From Clostridium grantii DSM 8605 (GTDB lineage: Bacteria; Bacillota; Clostridia; Clostridiales; Clostridiaceae): a stretch of DNA of 64,000 bases. Below, piece after piece: positions 33,336 through 43,143 of this stretch (positions within the stretch are counted from its first letter, which is position 1; each line of letters begins with the position of its first letter). A program made the position numbers and the translations under genes. The notes beneath the pieces are model-generated. The model did no database searches. It was given only the letters and a program-made list of their open reading frames with translations, and was not told where the DNA came from. The DNA lies in assembly GCF_900129965.1 (NCBI RefSeq), contig NZ_FQXM01000003.1, forward strand, positions 248,001 to 312,000, given 5' to 3'.

Positions 33336-35360
33336 TTATTTAGTGAATAATTTTATTAATATTCCGCCGTATTGATATAATACTGGTGCGAATACTAAAG
33401 AAACTATAGTCATAAGTTTTATTAATATATTCATAGCAGGACCTGATGTATCTTTAAATGGGTCACCTACTGTATCTCCAACAACTGCTGCTTTATGAGC
33501 ATCGCTTCCTTTACCACCGTGAGCTCCGCCCTCGATGTATTTTTTAGCGTTGTCCCATGCTCCACCAGCATTAGCCATCATTATAGCCATTAAAACACCT
33601 GAAGCTACTGCCCCAGCTATTAAACCACCTAGTGCTTCAACTCCTAATAAGAAACCAACCGCTATAGGAACTACTATTGCAAGTACTCCTGGTAACATCA
33701 TTTCTTTAAGAGCGGCTGTAGTTGAAATATCAACACATTTCTTGTAATCTGGAGTTGCAGTACCTTCCATTAAACCAGGAATGTTTTTAAATTGATATCT
33801 AACTTCTTCAATCATTTCAAATGCTGCTTTACCAACAGATTCCATAGTTAAAGCACCAAATAAAAATGGAAGCATAGCTCCTATTAACAATCCAACTAAA
33901 GTAACTGGAGTTAATAAATCAATTTTATCTAATTTAGTAGCTTGAGCATAAGAAGCAAATAATGCTAATGCTGTTAAAGCTGCTGAACCAATAGCAAATC
34001 CTTTACCAATGGCTGCTGTTGTGTTACCAACTGAGTCAAGTTTGTCTGTTACTTCTCTTACAGAGTGAGGTAACTCAGCCATTTCAGCAATACCACCAGC
34101 ATTATCAGCGATCGGACCATATGCATCAACCGCAACTGTTAAACCAGTTGTTGATAACATACCAATAGCCGCTAAAGCTATACCATATAAACCCATTGAA
34201 GCATCAGTTCCGCCACCCATAATATAGAAAGCAACTAAAACTCCTACAGCAATAAATATGATAGGTAACATTGTAGAATACATACCTATTCCTAATCCAG
34301 AGATTATTGTAGTGGCAGCTCCTGTTTCTGTTTGTTTTCCAATTTTTTGTACATATTTATATTGGTCAGAAGTGTACATTTCTGTAACTTTACCAATTAA
34401 CATACCCACTGCAAGTCCTGCAACTATAGCACCAAAAGCTCTCATACTATTAAAAGTAGTCATACTTAAAACAGCTGCAGCAATTATAACAAGAACTCCA
34501 CCAATATATGTACCAGAGTTTAATGCTTTTTGAGGATTTTCACTTTTGCTTTTTCTAGCTATAAATATACCTATTATAGAAGCAAATATTCCAAGTGAAG
34601 CCAAAACAAGTGGGAATAATATTTTGTTTGAATCTCCTTCAAATAAAAAGAATCCTAAAGTTAATGCTGATATTAATGAACCAACATATGATTCAAATAA
34701 GTCTGCACCCATACCAGCAACGTCTCCAACATTGTCTCCAACGTTATCTGCTATAACTGCAGGGTTTCTTGGGTCATCTTCTGGAATTCCAGCTTCAACC
34801 TTACCAACTAAGTCAGCTCCAACGTCAGCAGCTTTTGTATAAATCCCACCACCAACACGAGCAAATAATGCAATTGAACTAGCTCCTAAGCCAAAACCTG
34901 TTATAACTGAAATATCTTTTGTTCCAAATAACATATAAAATACTGTTAATCCTAGAACTCCAAGACCAACAACTGCCATACCCATTACAGCACCACCAGA
35001 AAAAGCAATTTCTAAAGCTTTGCTTTGTCCGCTTCTAGCTGCTTCAGCAGTTCTTACATTAGCTTTTGTAGCAACTTGCATACCGAAGTATCCTGCTGCT
35101 ATTGAGAATAAAGCACCAAAAATAAAACATATAGCTGTTGTTAAATTAATAAAAATAGCTAAAATAATTGCTACTACTGCTACAAAAATCGCTAAGTATT
35201 TGTACTCTCTTTTTAAGAAAGCCATTGCACCCTCATGTATGTAACCCGCGATTTCTTGCATTCTTTCATTTCCAGCACTTTCTTTAGTAATACCGTTGCT
35301 TAATACAACAGCAAAAATTAAAGCACAAATTGCTGACACAAATGGTAATAAATAATTCAC
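33336..35360 (-). CDS. hppA: Membrane pyrophosphatase, probably Na+-pumping and K+-dependent
   Basis: 674 residues and about 16 membrane helices; the start is a GTG behind AAGGAGG. Pyrophosphate-binding loops DVGADLVGKVEAGIPEDDPRNP and DNVGDNVGDVAG and the C-terminal GDTVGDPFKDTSGPA are intact. GNTTAAIGKG carries alanine at the position where K+-independent enzymes have lysine, so it should need K+. The glutamate lies in DLFESYVGS, as in Na+-PPases, rather than in the H+-PPase position. It uses PPi to energise the membrane. It separates secG from rnr and has its own terminator. Confidence 0.93.
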   Translation of the reverse strand: MNYLLPFVSAICALIFAVVLSNGITKESAGNERMQEIAGYIHEGAMAFLKREYKYLAIFVAVVAIILAIFINLTTAICFIFGALFSIAAGYFGMQVATKANVRTAEAARSGQSKALEIAFSGGAVMGMAVVGLGVLGLTVFYMLFGTKDISVITGFGLGASSIALFARVGGGIYTKAADVGADLVGKVEAGIPEDDPRNPAVIADNVGDNVGDVAGMGADLFESYVGSLISALTLGFFLFEGDSNKILFPLVLASLGIFASIIGIFIARKSKSENPQKALNSGTYIGGVLVIIAAAVLSMTTFNSMRAFGAIVAGLAVGMLIGKVTEMYTSDQYKYVQKIGKQTETGAATTIISGLGIGMYSTMLPIIFIAVGVLVAFYIMGGGTDASMGLYGIALAAIGMLSTTGLTVAVDAYGPIADNAGGIAEMAELPHSVREVTDKLDSVGNTTAAIGKGFAIGSAALTALALFASYAQATKLDKIDLLTPVTLVGLLIGAMLPFLFGALTMESVGKAAFEMIEEVRYQFKNIPGLMEGTATPDYKKCVDISTTAALKEMMLPGVLAIVVPIAVGFLLGVEALGGLIAGAVASGVLMAIMMANAGGAWDNAKKYIEGGAHGGKGSDAHKAAVVGDTVGDPFKDTSGPAMNILIKLMTIVSLVFAPVLYQYGGILIKLFTK

Positions 35361-35378
35361 CCTAATTCCTCCTTATAT

Positions 35379-35424
35379 ATAACCTTATTTTATAACCTTA
35401 TTACATTCACTACATAACCTTATT
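35379..35424. repeat. Three copies of ATAACCTTATT between secG and hppA
   Basis: Exact 11-bp copies at 35379, 35392 and 35414 (spacing 13 and 22 bp) in the 81-bp gap. On the minus strand they read AATAAGGTTAT just before the hppA ribosome binding site. The role is unknown; replication slippage is a simple explanation. Confidence 0.6.
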
Positions 35425-35441
35425 ATTTTTACTATATACCT

Positions 35442-35669
35442 TTATTTTACTATACTTATAAGACTAGTTAAAATAATAAATAGTACCGCTAAGACAACTG
35501 TTGCTTTTGCTAACATTGATTCTTTTGTTTTTGTTTTATTTTTAGATAGAAAAGTTTCTGCACCTGATGATACTAAATTAAATCCGTCTGTTTTAGATGG
35601 TTGAAGCATCACTGAAATTATTAAAAGCACTGAAACGATTACTAATAAAACAACTAAAAATGTATGCAT
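35442..35669 (-). CDS. secG: Preprotein translocase subunit SecG
   Basis: 75 residues from the ATG at 35669, which follows GAGGAGGTG by about 9 nt; an earlier in-frame ATG overlaps that site. Two membrane helices flank the SecG loop (VMLQPSKTDGFNLVSSGAETFL). It is part of the SecYEG channel. The secG-rnr-smpB-ssrA order is common in Firmicutes; here hppA and ilvE are interposed. Confidence 0.93.
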   Translation of the reverse strand: MHTFLVVLLVIVSVLLIISVMLQPSKTDGFNLVSSGAETFLSKNKTKTKESMLAKATVVLAVLFIILTSLISIVK

Positions 35670-35861
35670 TGATATACACCTCCTCAATTAATTGCAAAAT
35701 AGTAAGTATTATACTCACATTAATATTTATCAAACTTTATTTTATCACACGAAAAAATAAATTACAATGTATTTATTTCATTGCAATTTTCTTATAAATA
35801 CCTTTGTTTAATTTATCAACGTATATATCAAAACATATCAAAAATCATACTTTTTATTGTT

Positions 35862-35901
35862 TAAAAAGCTAAAGAAAATCAAAGGTGATTTCCTTTAGCT
35901 T
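35862..35901 (-). terminator. Terminator of the glycolytic operon after eno
   Basis: AAAGCTAAAGGAAATCA pairs with TGATTTTCTTTAGCTTT (one mismatch), followed by a T run on the minus strand. Confidence 0.9.
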
Positions 35902-35917
35902 TCATATTAATTGTAAA

Positions 35918-37219
35918 TTATTTTTTTATGCTGAAGAATGCATCCATTCCTCTATATTCACCCATAACGCCTAATTCTTCTTCAATTCTTAGTAATTGGT
36001 TGTATTTAGCTACTCTTTCAGATCTGCATGGAGCACCAGTTTTGATTTGACCAGCATTTGTTGCTACAACTAAATCAGCTATTGTAGAATCTTCTGTTTC
36101 ACCAGATCTGTGAGATACTACTGAAGTATATCCAGCTCTAGAAGCCATTTCGATAGAATTTAAAGTTTCAGTTAAAGTACCGATTTGGTTTAATTTGATT
36201 AAGATAGAGTTAGCTGTTTCTCTTTCAATACCCATTGCAAGTCTTTCAGTGTTAGTAACGAATAAATCGTCTCCTACTAATTGGATTTTTCCACCTAATT
36301 TTTCAGTTATGAACTTCCAGCCAGCCCAATCTTCTTCAGCCATACCATCTTCAATAGAGATAATTGGATATTTGTTTACTAAATCAACATAGAAATCAGC
36401 CATTTGCTCTGGAGTTAAAGTTTTACCTTCTCCTTTTAATTCATACATTTGAGTTTCAGTGTTGAAGAACTCAGAAGATGCTGGGTCAAGAGCTATATAG
36501 ATATCTTTTCCTGGAGTATATCCAGCTTTTTCGATAGCTTCAATGATTATAGCTATAGCTGCTTCGTTGCTTTCTAAGTCTGGAGCGAATCCACCTTCGT
36601 CGCCTACTCCTGTAGATAATCCTTTTTTCTTTAATAATGATTTTAATGCGTGGTAAACTTCTGCAGACATTCTTAAAGCTTCTGAGAATGAAGCAGCTCC
36701 TACAGGCATAACCATGAATTCTTGTAAATCCACGTTGTTATCAGCATGAGATCCACCATTCATGATGTTCATCATTGGAACTGGTAATACTTTAGCATTT
36801 ACTCCACCTATGTATTGGTAAAGGCTCATTCCTAAAGATTCAGCTGCTGCTCTAGCACATGCTAAAGAAACACCTAACATAGCATTAGCACCTAATTTAG
36901 CTTTGTTTGGAGTACCATCTAAAGCGATCATAGCTTTATCGATAGCAACTTGATCCATAACGTTCATTCCGATGATTTCATCAGCAATTAAAGTATTTAC
37001 ATTTTCAACAGCTTTTAAAACACCTTTTCCTACGTATACAGAATCATCTTCATCTCTTAATTCTACTGCTTCAAATATACCAGTAGATGCTCCTGATGGA
37101 ACTGCTGCTCTTCCTACTGTGTTATCTTCTAAAGTAACTTCAACCTCAACTGTTGGGTTCCCTCTTGAGTCTAAGATTTGTCTAGCATAAACGTCCATAA
37201 TTTCTAAATGTAATTTCAT
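35918..37219 (-). CDS. eno: Enolase
   Basis: 433 residues. It begins IMDVYARQILDSRGNPTVEVEV; the metal ligands lie in IALDPASSEF, SIEDGMAEEDW and LVGDDLFVTN, and the catalytic lysine region reads SILIKLNQIGTLTET, followed by VSHRSGETEDS. It converts 2-phosphoglycerate to phosphoenolpyruvate. AGGAGG precedes the ATG. It is the last gene of the gap-pgk-tpiA-gpmI-eno operon. Confidence 0.98.
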   Translation of the reverse strand: MKLHLEIMDVYARQILDSRGNPTVEVEVTLEDNTVGRAAVPSGASTGIFEAVELRDEDDSVYVGKGVLKAVENVNTLIADEIIGMNVMDQVAIDKAMIALDGTPNKAKLGANAMLGVSLACARAAAESLGMSLYQYIGGVNAKVLPVPMMNIMNGGSHADNNVDLQEFMVMPVGAASFSEALRMSAEVYHALKSLLKKKGLSTGVGDEGGFAPDLESNEAAIAIIIEAIEKAGYTPGKDIYIALDPASSEFFNTETQMYELKGEGKTLTPEQMADFYVDLVNKYPIISIEDGMAEEDWAGWKFITEKLGGKIQLVGDDLFVTNTERLAMGIERETANSILIKLNQIGTLTETLNSIEMASRAGYTSVVSHRSGETEDSTIADLVVATNAGQIKTGAPCRSERVAKYNQLLRIEEELGVMGEYRGMDAFFSIKK

Positions 37220-37253
37220 TTTTGTTCCTCCTAATTTTTATATTAATTTTTTA

Positions 37254-38792
37254 TTACTCAGCTATTAAAGATTTTCCAGTCATTTCTGCTGGTACTTCTT
37301 GTTTCATTGCTTGAAGCAATGTTGGTGCGATATCAGCTAAGATACCACCTTCTCTTAAAGTTTCCTTTTTTGCATCATTAGATACATAAATGAATGGTAC
37401 AGGATTTGTTGTATGAGCAGTCATTGGTTTTCCATTAGAATAATCAATCATTTGTTCTGAGTTACCATGGTCAGCCGTAATAAATACTGTTCCATCTTTC
37501 TCAAGAATTTTATTAACTACTTTTCCAAGACACTCATCTACAACGCTAATAGCTTTAGCTGCAGCTTCTATTACTCCAGTATGACCAACCATATCTGGAT
37601 TTGCATAATTAAGAATTATTAAGTCATATTTGTCTGAATCTATTCTCTTTAATAACTCATCTGTTACTTGATATGCGCTCATTTCAGGCTTCAAGTCATA
37701 AGTTGCAACTTTTGGAGAAGCTATTAATGCTCTATCTTCATTGGCATTTGGAGCCTCAACTCCACCATTGAAGAAGAAAGTTACATGAGCATATTTTTCA
37801 GTTTCAGCTATTCTTAATTGGTTTAATCCTAATTTACTTACATACTCACCTAAAGTATTTGTATAATCATCAGGTTTATACGCTACATAAACATTTTCCA
37901 TAGTTTTATCATATTGAGTTAATGTTACATAAGTTAAGTCTAAAGTTTTTCTTTCAAAGCCTTCAAAAACTTTATCATTTATTGCTCTAGTTATTTCTCT
38001 AGCTCTATCTGGTCTGAAATTAAAGAAAATAACAGAATCTTTGTCTTTTATTGTATCAAGTGGCTTACCATCTTCAACAATAACTGTAGGCAATACAAAT
38101 TCATCTTCTTTATTATCATGATAAGAATCTTTTATTGCTTTTACTGCACTTTCTGAGAACTCTCCTTCTCCATTAACCAATGCGTTATAAGCAAGTTCAA
38201 CTCTTTCCCATCTATTATCTCTATCCATAGCATAGTATCTACCACTCAAAGTAGCAACTTTACCCACACCTATTTCCTTCATGTAAGCTTCTATTTCTTC
38301 AATAAATCCTGCTGCTGAAGAAGGTGGTGTGTCTCTTCCATCTAAAAAAGCATGAAGATATACTTTTTCTAAGTTATTGATTTTTGCAAGTTTAAGCAGT
38401 GCTTTAACATGCTCAAGATGTGAATGCACTCCACCATCTGAAAGTAATCCTAAAAGATGTAGTGAAGAATTATTTTCTTTTGCATTATTTACCGCTTTTA
38501 ATAAAGCTTCGTTTTCAAAAAAGTCTCCATCTTTTATGGACTTAGTAACTTTTGTAAGTGCTTGATATATAACTCTACCTGCCCCGATATTTAAGTGACC
38601 AACTTCTGAGTTACCCATTTGACCATCTGGCAATCCTACAGAAAGTCCACTAGCTCCGATACTTGTATGAGGATACTCATTCCAAAGTTTATCAAAATTA
38701 CTTGTGTTAGCTAATTTGATTGCATTGCCTTCTTCTTCATTAGAGCATCCGTAACCATCTAATATCATAAGCATTACTGGCTTTTTAGTCAT
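37254..38792 (-). CDS. gpmI: Phosphoglycerate mutase, cofactor-independent
   Basis: 512 residues. The alkaline phosphatase-like fold shows MILDGYG at the N-terminus, the phosphoserine site MGNSEVGHLNIGAGR, the GRDTPP loop, and metal ligands in NYANPDMVGHTG and FITADHGNSEQM. It interconverts 3- and 2-phosphoglycerate with Mn2+. It lies 34 nt before eno. Confidence 0.98.
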   Translation of the reverse strand: MTKKPVMLMILDGYGCSNEEEGNAIKLANTSNFDKLWNEYPHTSIGASGLSVGLPDGQMGNSEVGHLNIGAGRVIYQALTKVTKSIKDGDFFENEALLKAVNNAKENNSSLHLLGLLSDGGVHSHLEHVKALLKLAKINNLEKVYLHAFLDGRDTPPSSAAGFIEEIEAYMKEIGVGKVATLSGRYYAMDRDNRWERVELAYNALVNGEGEFSESAVKAIKDSYHDNKEDEFVLPTVIVEDGKPLDTIKDKDSVIFFNFRPDRAREITRAINDKVFEGFERKTLDLTYVTLTQYDKTMENVYVAYKPDDYTNTLGEYVSKLGLNQLRIAETEKYAHVTFFFNGGVEAPNANEDRALIASPKVATYDLKPEMSAYQVTDELLKRIDSDKYDLIILNYANPDMVGHTGVIEAAAKAISVVDECLGKVVNKILEKDGTVFITADHGNSEQMIDYSNGKPMTAHTTNPVPFIYVSNDAKKETLREGGILADIAPTLLQAMKQEVPAEMTGKSLIAE

Positions 38793-38881
38793 TTTCCCAC
38801 CCCCATGTTCTTTTGTTTTATTTCATTTATATAATAACATATATTTAAGATTTTTGGCGTTTTTCTGCTAAATTTAACAGT

Positions 38882-39634
38882 TTATTTATCAAAATTAACT
38901 ATTGCTGCAAAATCTTTTGCATTTAAAGAAGCTCCACCAATTAATCCACCGTCTATATGTGGTTGAGTCATTTGTTCTTTTATTGTATCTGGTTTTACAG
39001 AACCACCGTATTGAATTCTAATTTTTTCAGCAACTTCTCCACCAAACATAGATTCAACAGTTTTTCTACAAAAAGCAATAGTTTCATTAGCTTGCTCAGA
39101 TGTAGCTGTTTTTCCTGTTCCAATAGCCCAAATTGGTTCATATGCAATAACCATTTCAGCTACTTGTGCTTCTTCTAGACCTGCTAAATCAATTTTAATT
39201 TGTTTTCCCAAAACTTCTTCTGTAATGTTTCCTTCTCTTTCTTCAAGAGTTTCTCCAATACATAAAATAGGAATTAATTTATGTTCAAAAGCTTTTTTAA
39301 GTTTTTTGTTTAAAGCTTCATCTGTTTCTCCAAAGTAAGTTCTTCTTTCACTATGTCCTAAAACTACATATTTAACTCCAAGCTCTGCTAACATTGATGG
39401 AGCAATTTCTCCTGTGAAAGCACCATTTTCTTCAAAATGCATATTTTGAGCTCCAACAGCTATATTTGAATCAGCAGTAGCTTTCACTACAGCATCCAAA
39501 CTAACAGCAGTAGGACAAACTACTACTTCACAATTTGCATCTTTAACTAATGGTTTTAAAGCTTCTATTAATTCTAATCCTTGAGAAACTGTGTTATTCA
39601 TTTTCCAGTTTCCTGCAATTATAGGTGTTCTCAT
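38882..39634 (-). CDS. tpiA: Triosephosphate isomerase
   Basis: 250 residues. NWKMN near the N-terminus holds the catalytic lysine, GHSERR the histidine, and AYEPIWAIGTGKTA the catalytic glutamate and flexible loop. It interconverts DHAP and glyceraldehyde-3-phosphate. It is co-transcribed with pgk (24-nt gap). Confidence 0.98.
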   Translation of the reverse strand: MRTPIIAGNWKMNNTVSQGLELIEALKPLVKDANCEVVVCPTAVSLDAVVKATADSNIAVGAQNMHFEENGAFTGEIAPSMLAELGVKYVVLGHSERRTYFGETDEALNKKLKKAFEHKLIPILCIGETLEEREGNITEEVLGKQIKIDLAGLEEAQVAEMVIAYEPIWAIGTGKTATSEQANETIAFCRKTVESMFGGEVAEKIRIQYGGSVKPDTIKEQMTQPHIDGGLIGGASLNAKDFAAIVNFDK

Positions 39635-39658
39635 TTTAAACCCTCCTAAATATTAGTA

Positions 39659-40837
39659 TTATTTATCTGTTAAAGCTGTAATTCCTGGTAAGTCTTTACC
39701 TTCTAAGAATTCTAGTGAAGCTCCACCACCAGTAGAGATGTGAGACATTTTATCACCAAATCCTAATATATTAACTGCAGCAGCTGAATCTCCACCACCA
39801 ATAACTGTTGTTGCATCTGCATTAGCCATAGCCTGTGCAACTGCAATTGTTCCTTTATTGAAGTTTTCAAATTCAAATACTCCCATAGGACCATTCCAAA
39901 TAACAGTTTTAGCATCTTTGATAGCATCAGCATATAAAACTTCTGTCTTAGGACCAATATCTAATCCCATAAATCCAGCTTCAATATTTTCATTATCAGT
40001 AACTACAGCCTCAACATCTGAAAATGAAGAAGCAACTCTATGATCCACTGGTAGTAAGAATTTAACACCTTTAGCTTCAGCTTTTTCAATCATTTCTTTA
40101 GCATAATCTAATCTATCTGCTTCAACTAAAGAAGTTCCTATTTCATATCCTTGTGCTTTTAAGAATGTATATGCCATTCCTCCACCTATGATTATAGTGT
40201 CGGCTTTGTCTAATAGATTGTTTATAACAGCAATCTTATCTGAAACCTTAGCTCCACCTAATATAGTAACAAAAGGTCTAACTGGAGTATTTACTGCTTC
40301 TCCTAAAAATTTCAATTCCTTTTGAATTAAATATCCACATACAGCAGTATCTACAAATTTAGTAACTCCTTCAGTTGATGAATGAGCTCTGTGAGCAGTT
40401 CCAAAAGCATCATTTACATAAATATCGCAAAGACTTGCTAATTCTTTAGATAAATCTTCTCCATTTTTACTTTCTTCTTTTCTACATCTAGTGTTTTCTA
40501 ATAGTACAACGTCTCCGTCTTTCATTTCTGCAACAGCTTTTCTAGCATTTTCTCCAACTACTTCTTCATCTCTTGCAAAAACAACTTGTTGGTCAAGCAT
40601 TTCGCTTAATCTTACGCCAACTGGTGCTAAAGTCTTAGAAGCATCTTTTCCTAAGTGTGAACAAAGTATAACTTTTGCTTTATTATCTATTAAATATTTA
40701 ATTGTTGGCATAGCTCCAACTAATCTATTTTCGTCAGTTATAACACCATCTTTTAATGGTACGTTAAAATCACATCTTACTAAAACTTTTTTACCATTAA
40801 CTTGAACATCTTCAATAGTCTTTTTATTAAAACTCAT
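39659..40837 (-). CDS. pgk: Phosphoglycerate kinase
   Basis: 392 residues. RCDFNVPL, the substrate-binding HLGKD, the hinge and the C-terminal nucleotide site VIGGGDSAAAV with STGGGASLEFLEG are all present. It makes ATP from 1,3-bisphosphoglycerate. It follows gap by 109 nt, the longest gap inside the operon, which contains a hairpin. Confidence 0.98.
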   Translation of the reverse strand: MSFNKKTIEDVQVNGKKVLVRCDFNVPLKDGVITDENRLVGAMPTIKYLIDNKAKVILCSHLGKDASKTLAPVGVRLSEMLDQQVVFARDEEVVGENARKAVAEMKDGDVVLLENTRCRKEESKNGEDLSKELASLCDIYVNDAFGTAHRAHSSTEGVTKFVDTAVCGYLIQKELKFLGEAVNTPVRPFVTILGGAKVSDKIAVINNLLDKADTIIIGGGMAYTFLKAQGYEIGTSLVEADRLDYAKEMIEKAEAKGVKFLLPVDHRVASSFSDVEAVVTDNENIEAGFMGLDIGPKTEVLYADAIKDAKTVIWNGPMGVFEFENFNKGTIAVAQAMANADATTVIGGGDSAAAVNILGFGDKMSHISTGGGASLEFLEGKDLPGITALTDK

Positions 40838-40865
40838 TAGAATACACTCCTCATTATTAAAATTT

Positions 40866-40906
40866 AAAAGGTCTAGCCTTATAGCCTTAACTACAAAACC
40901 AGACCT
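40866..40906 (-). promoter_or_regulatory. Hairpin in the gap-pgk spacer
   Basis: AGGTCT near one end pairs with AGACCT at the other, with an inner AAGGC/GGTTTT-like partial stem, followed by TTTT. It may be a weak terminator, a processing site or an mRNA stabiliser that sets the gap:pgk ratio. Confidence 0.4.
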
Positions 40907-40946
40907 ATAAAATTGTCTATACTAAGTATTAATTACTTTTATTTAA

Positions 40947-41945
40947 CTATCTTGTTACGAAATATTTTAAAGTTCTGATTAATTGGTTAGTATATGACAT
41001 TTCATTGTCGTACCAAGCAGCAACTTTAACTAATTGCTCTCCGCCTGCTTCCATAACTCTTGTTTGCGTTCCATCAAATAATGATCCAAAGCTAATTCCG
41101 ATTATATCAGTAGATACTAATTCTTCTTCAGTATATCCAAATGATTCGTTACTAGCAGCTTTCATAGCTTCATTGATTTCTTCAGCAGTTACTTTTTTAT
41201 CTAAAGTAACAACTAATTCAGTTAATGAACCAGTTATAACTGGAACTCTTTGAGCACCACCATCTAATTTTCCTTTTAATTCTGGAATAACTAATCCTAT
41301 TGCTTTAGCAGCACCAGTTGTGTTTGGAACTATTGATGCAGCAGCTGCTCTAGCTCTTCTTAAATCATTTTTTGCGTGAGGAGCATCTAAAGTGTTTTGG
41401 TCATTAGTGTAAGCATGGATAGTAGTCATAAATCCTTTTTGAATTCCGAACTGATCATTTAAAACTTTAGCCATTGGAGCTAAACAGTTTGTAGTACAAG
41501 AAGCACCAGAAATAACAGTTTCTGTTCCATCTAATACATCATTGTTTACATTAAATACAACTGTTTTTAAATCTCCAGTTGCAGGAGCTGAAATAACAAC
41601 TTTCTTAGCGCCAGCTTCTAAATGAAGACCAGCTTTTTCTTGAGATGTGAAGAATCCAGTACACTCTAAAACTACGTCTACTTTTAATTCTGCCCATGGT
41701 AAGTTTGCAGGGTTTCTATCTGCAACAACTTTGATTTCTTTTCCGTTAACTACGAAAGATCCTTCTTTAACTTCTATTTCTCCATCAAATCTTCCTTGTG
41801 CTGAATCATATTTAAATAAGTGTGCTAAAGTTTTAGCATCTGTTAAGTCATTGATTGCAACAACATTAAACTCAGGGTTGTTAATCATTAATCTTAATGC
41901 CAATCTTCCTATTCTTCCAAAACCATTAATCGCTACATTTACCAT
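40947..41945 (-). CDS. gap: Glyceraldehyde-3-phosphate dehydrogenase
   Basis: 332 residues. INGFGRIGRLALR is the NAD-binding motif, SGASCTTNCLAP carries the catalytic cysteine, and AAAASIVPNTTGAAKA and WYDNEMSYTNQ complete the signature. It is the first enzyme of the operon and lies 56 nt after cggR, its expected repressor gene. Confidence 0.98.
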   Translation of the reverse strand: MVNVAINGFGRIGRLALRLMINNPEFNVVAINDLTDAKTLAHLFKYDSAQGRFDGEIEVKEGSFVVNGKEIKVVADRNPANLPWAELKVDVVLECTGFFTSQEKAGLHLEAGAKKVVISAPATGDLKTVVFNVNNDVLDGTETVISGASCTTNCLAPMAKVLNDQFGIQKGFMTTIHAYTNDQNTLDAPHAKNDLRRARAAAASIVPNTTGAAKAIGLVIPELKGKLDGGAQRVPVITGSLTELVVTLDKKVTAEEINEAMKAASNESFGYTEEELVSTDIIGISFGSLFDGTQTRVMEAGGEQLVKVAAWYDNEMSYTNQLIRTLKYFVTR

Positions 41946-42001
41946 TTACAATTACCTCCTAATATTTGTTTAATAAATTTATGTTAATGTTTATACATAA
42001 C

Positions 42002-43045
42002 TTAGTTTGATGTTTCTCTTTCACTTAAAATTTTCATAATTTCCATAGCTGCACCTTCATCGGTGAATAATATGCTATTCTTACTATACATTTCTGTGGC
42101 AATTATGGCTTTTGCTTTTCTCTTACCACCAGCTATAGCAATGGAAGTCTCCACGTTTGTCATTTGTTCATTTTTGATACCTATAGTTGGTGTAGAAAAA
42201 ATTATCTCACCTTCTATATTAAAGTAACAGCCAAATGCTTCTCCTACTGCTCCTAATTGTTCTAATTTTTCAACTATTTCCTTACCTAATCCTCTTTTTT
42301 CTGCCATTTTTGTAGCTCTTCCAATACCATATATAAGTATATCTGCATTATTAATTAAATCTAATACTTCCATAATACTTTTTTCTTTTTGTATTGTTTT
42401 TAAAGCAGAATCACTTAGATTATCTGGAACATGTAGCATTTTGTATCTTGCATCTAGCTTATTAGCTAATTTTGCAGCTATAGTATTAGATTGAACATCA
42501 ACATTTCCACCTATACCACCTCTAGCCGGCACTACCATTATATCATTTTTTGACCTAATATGGGGTATATTATCAATAATTTTTTTTACTGATGACCCTC
42601 CTGTCAATGCAATTATATTATTATCTTTTAATCTTTCTTTTATGTAACTTGCTGCAGTTTTTCCTATTTCATTTAAAACTATCTCATTATCATCTGCATT
42701 TCCTGGAACTATAAATACCTTTTTTACATTTAAATTTTTTTCTAAAAATTCTTCAATTTCATGTAATCCTCTAAGGTCATGTATAAGTTCTTTTAATTTA
42801 TCTACTACTTCTTCACCTTCTTCAGTAACTTTCATACCTTCTGAAGTAATATCTATTAAATTCTGTTTTTTCAAAAAATTTATTTCGGTACGAACTATTC
42901 TTTCACTCATTCCTAATAAATTTGATAACATTCTTCTTCCTACAGGAGCATTATAATAAATAGTTCTAAGTATAGAATATCTTTTTTGAAGAACTTCTAA
43001 AAGTTCCGGCATAATTTTTTGCTGTAAACTTAAGATTTCATACAC
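42002..43045 (-). CDS. cggR: Central glycolytic genes regulator CggR (SorC family)
   Basis: About 347 residues. I chose the GTG at 43045 because AGGGAG lies 8 nt before it; a GTG three codons earlier touches the site. An N-terminal winged helix is followed by the SorC sugar-phosphate-binding domain (ALTGGSSVKKI, VPARGGIGGNVDVQSNTIAAKLA, ADILIYGIGRA). In Bacillus CggR represses its operon until fructose-1,6-bisphosphate binds. Two GGGACA half-sites precede the gene, which supports autoregulation of cggR-gap-eno. Confidence 0.95.
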   Translation of the reverse strand: MYEILSLQQKIMPELLEVLQKRYSILRTIYYNAPVGRRMLSNLLGMSERIVRTEINFLKKQNLIDITSEGMKVTEEGEEVVDKLKELIHDLRGLHEIEEFLEKNLNVKKVFIVPGNADDNEIVLNEIGKTAASYIKERLKDNNIIALTGGSSVKKIIDNIPHIRSKNDIMVVPARGGIGGNVDVQSNTIAAKLANKLDARYKMLHVPDNLSDSALKTIQKEKSIMEVLDLINNADILIYGIGRATKMAEKRGLGKEIVEKLEQLGAVGEAFGCYFNIEGEIIFSTPTIGIKNEQMTNVETSIAIAGGKRKAKAIIATEMYSKNSILFTDEGAAMEIMKILSERETSN

Positions 43046-43069
43046 TTCAAACACTCCCTGGCTTTTTTT

Positions 43070-43097
43070 TGTCCCGGGATATACATTTATGTCCCAT
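43070..43097 (-). promoter_or_regulatory. Probable CggR operator and upstream -10 of cggR
   Basis: Minus-strand ATGGGACATAAATGT and CCCGGGACAAAA contain two direct GGGACA half-sites 20 bp apart, close to the known CGGGAC-type CggR operator. A TATAAT-like element (about 43105-43110, in GCTTATAATA) lies just upstream, so a bound repressor would block transcription start or early elongation. Confidence 0.7.
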
Positions 43098-43143
43098 GAA
43101 TATTATTATAAGCTATAAAGAGAAATTTTTAAATAGTTTTTTG

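Noticed and set aside
34258..35244. Several plus-strand ORFs opposite hppA
   Set aside because: Antisense shadows of a strongly conserved membrane protein gene; no sites or families.
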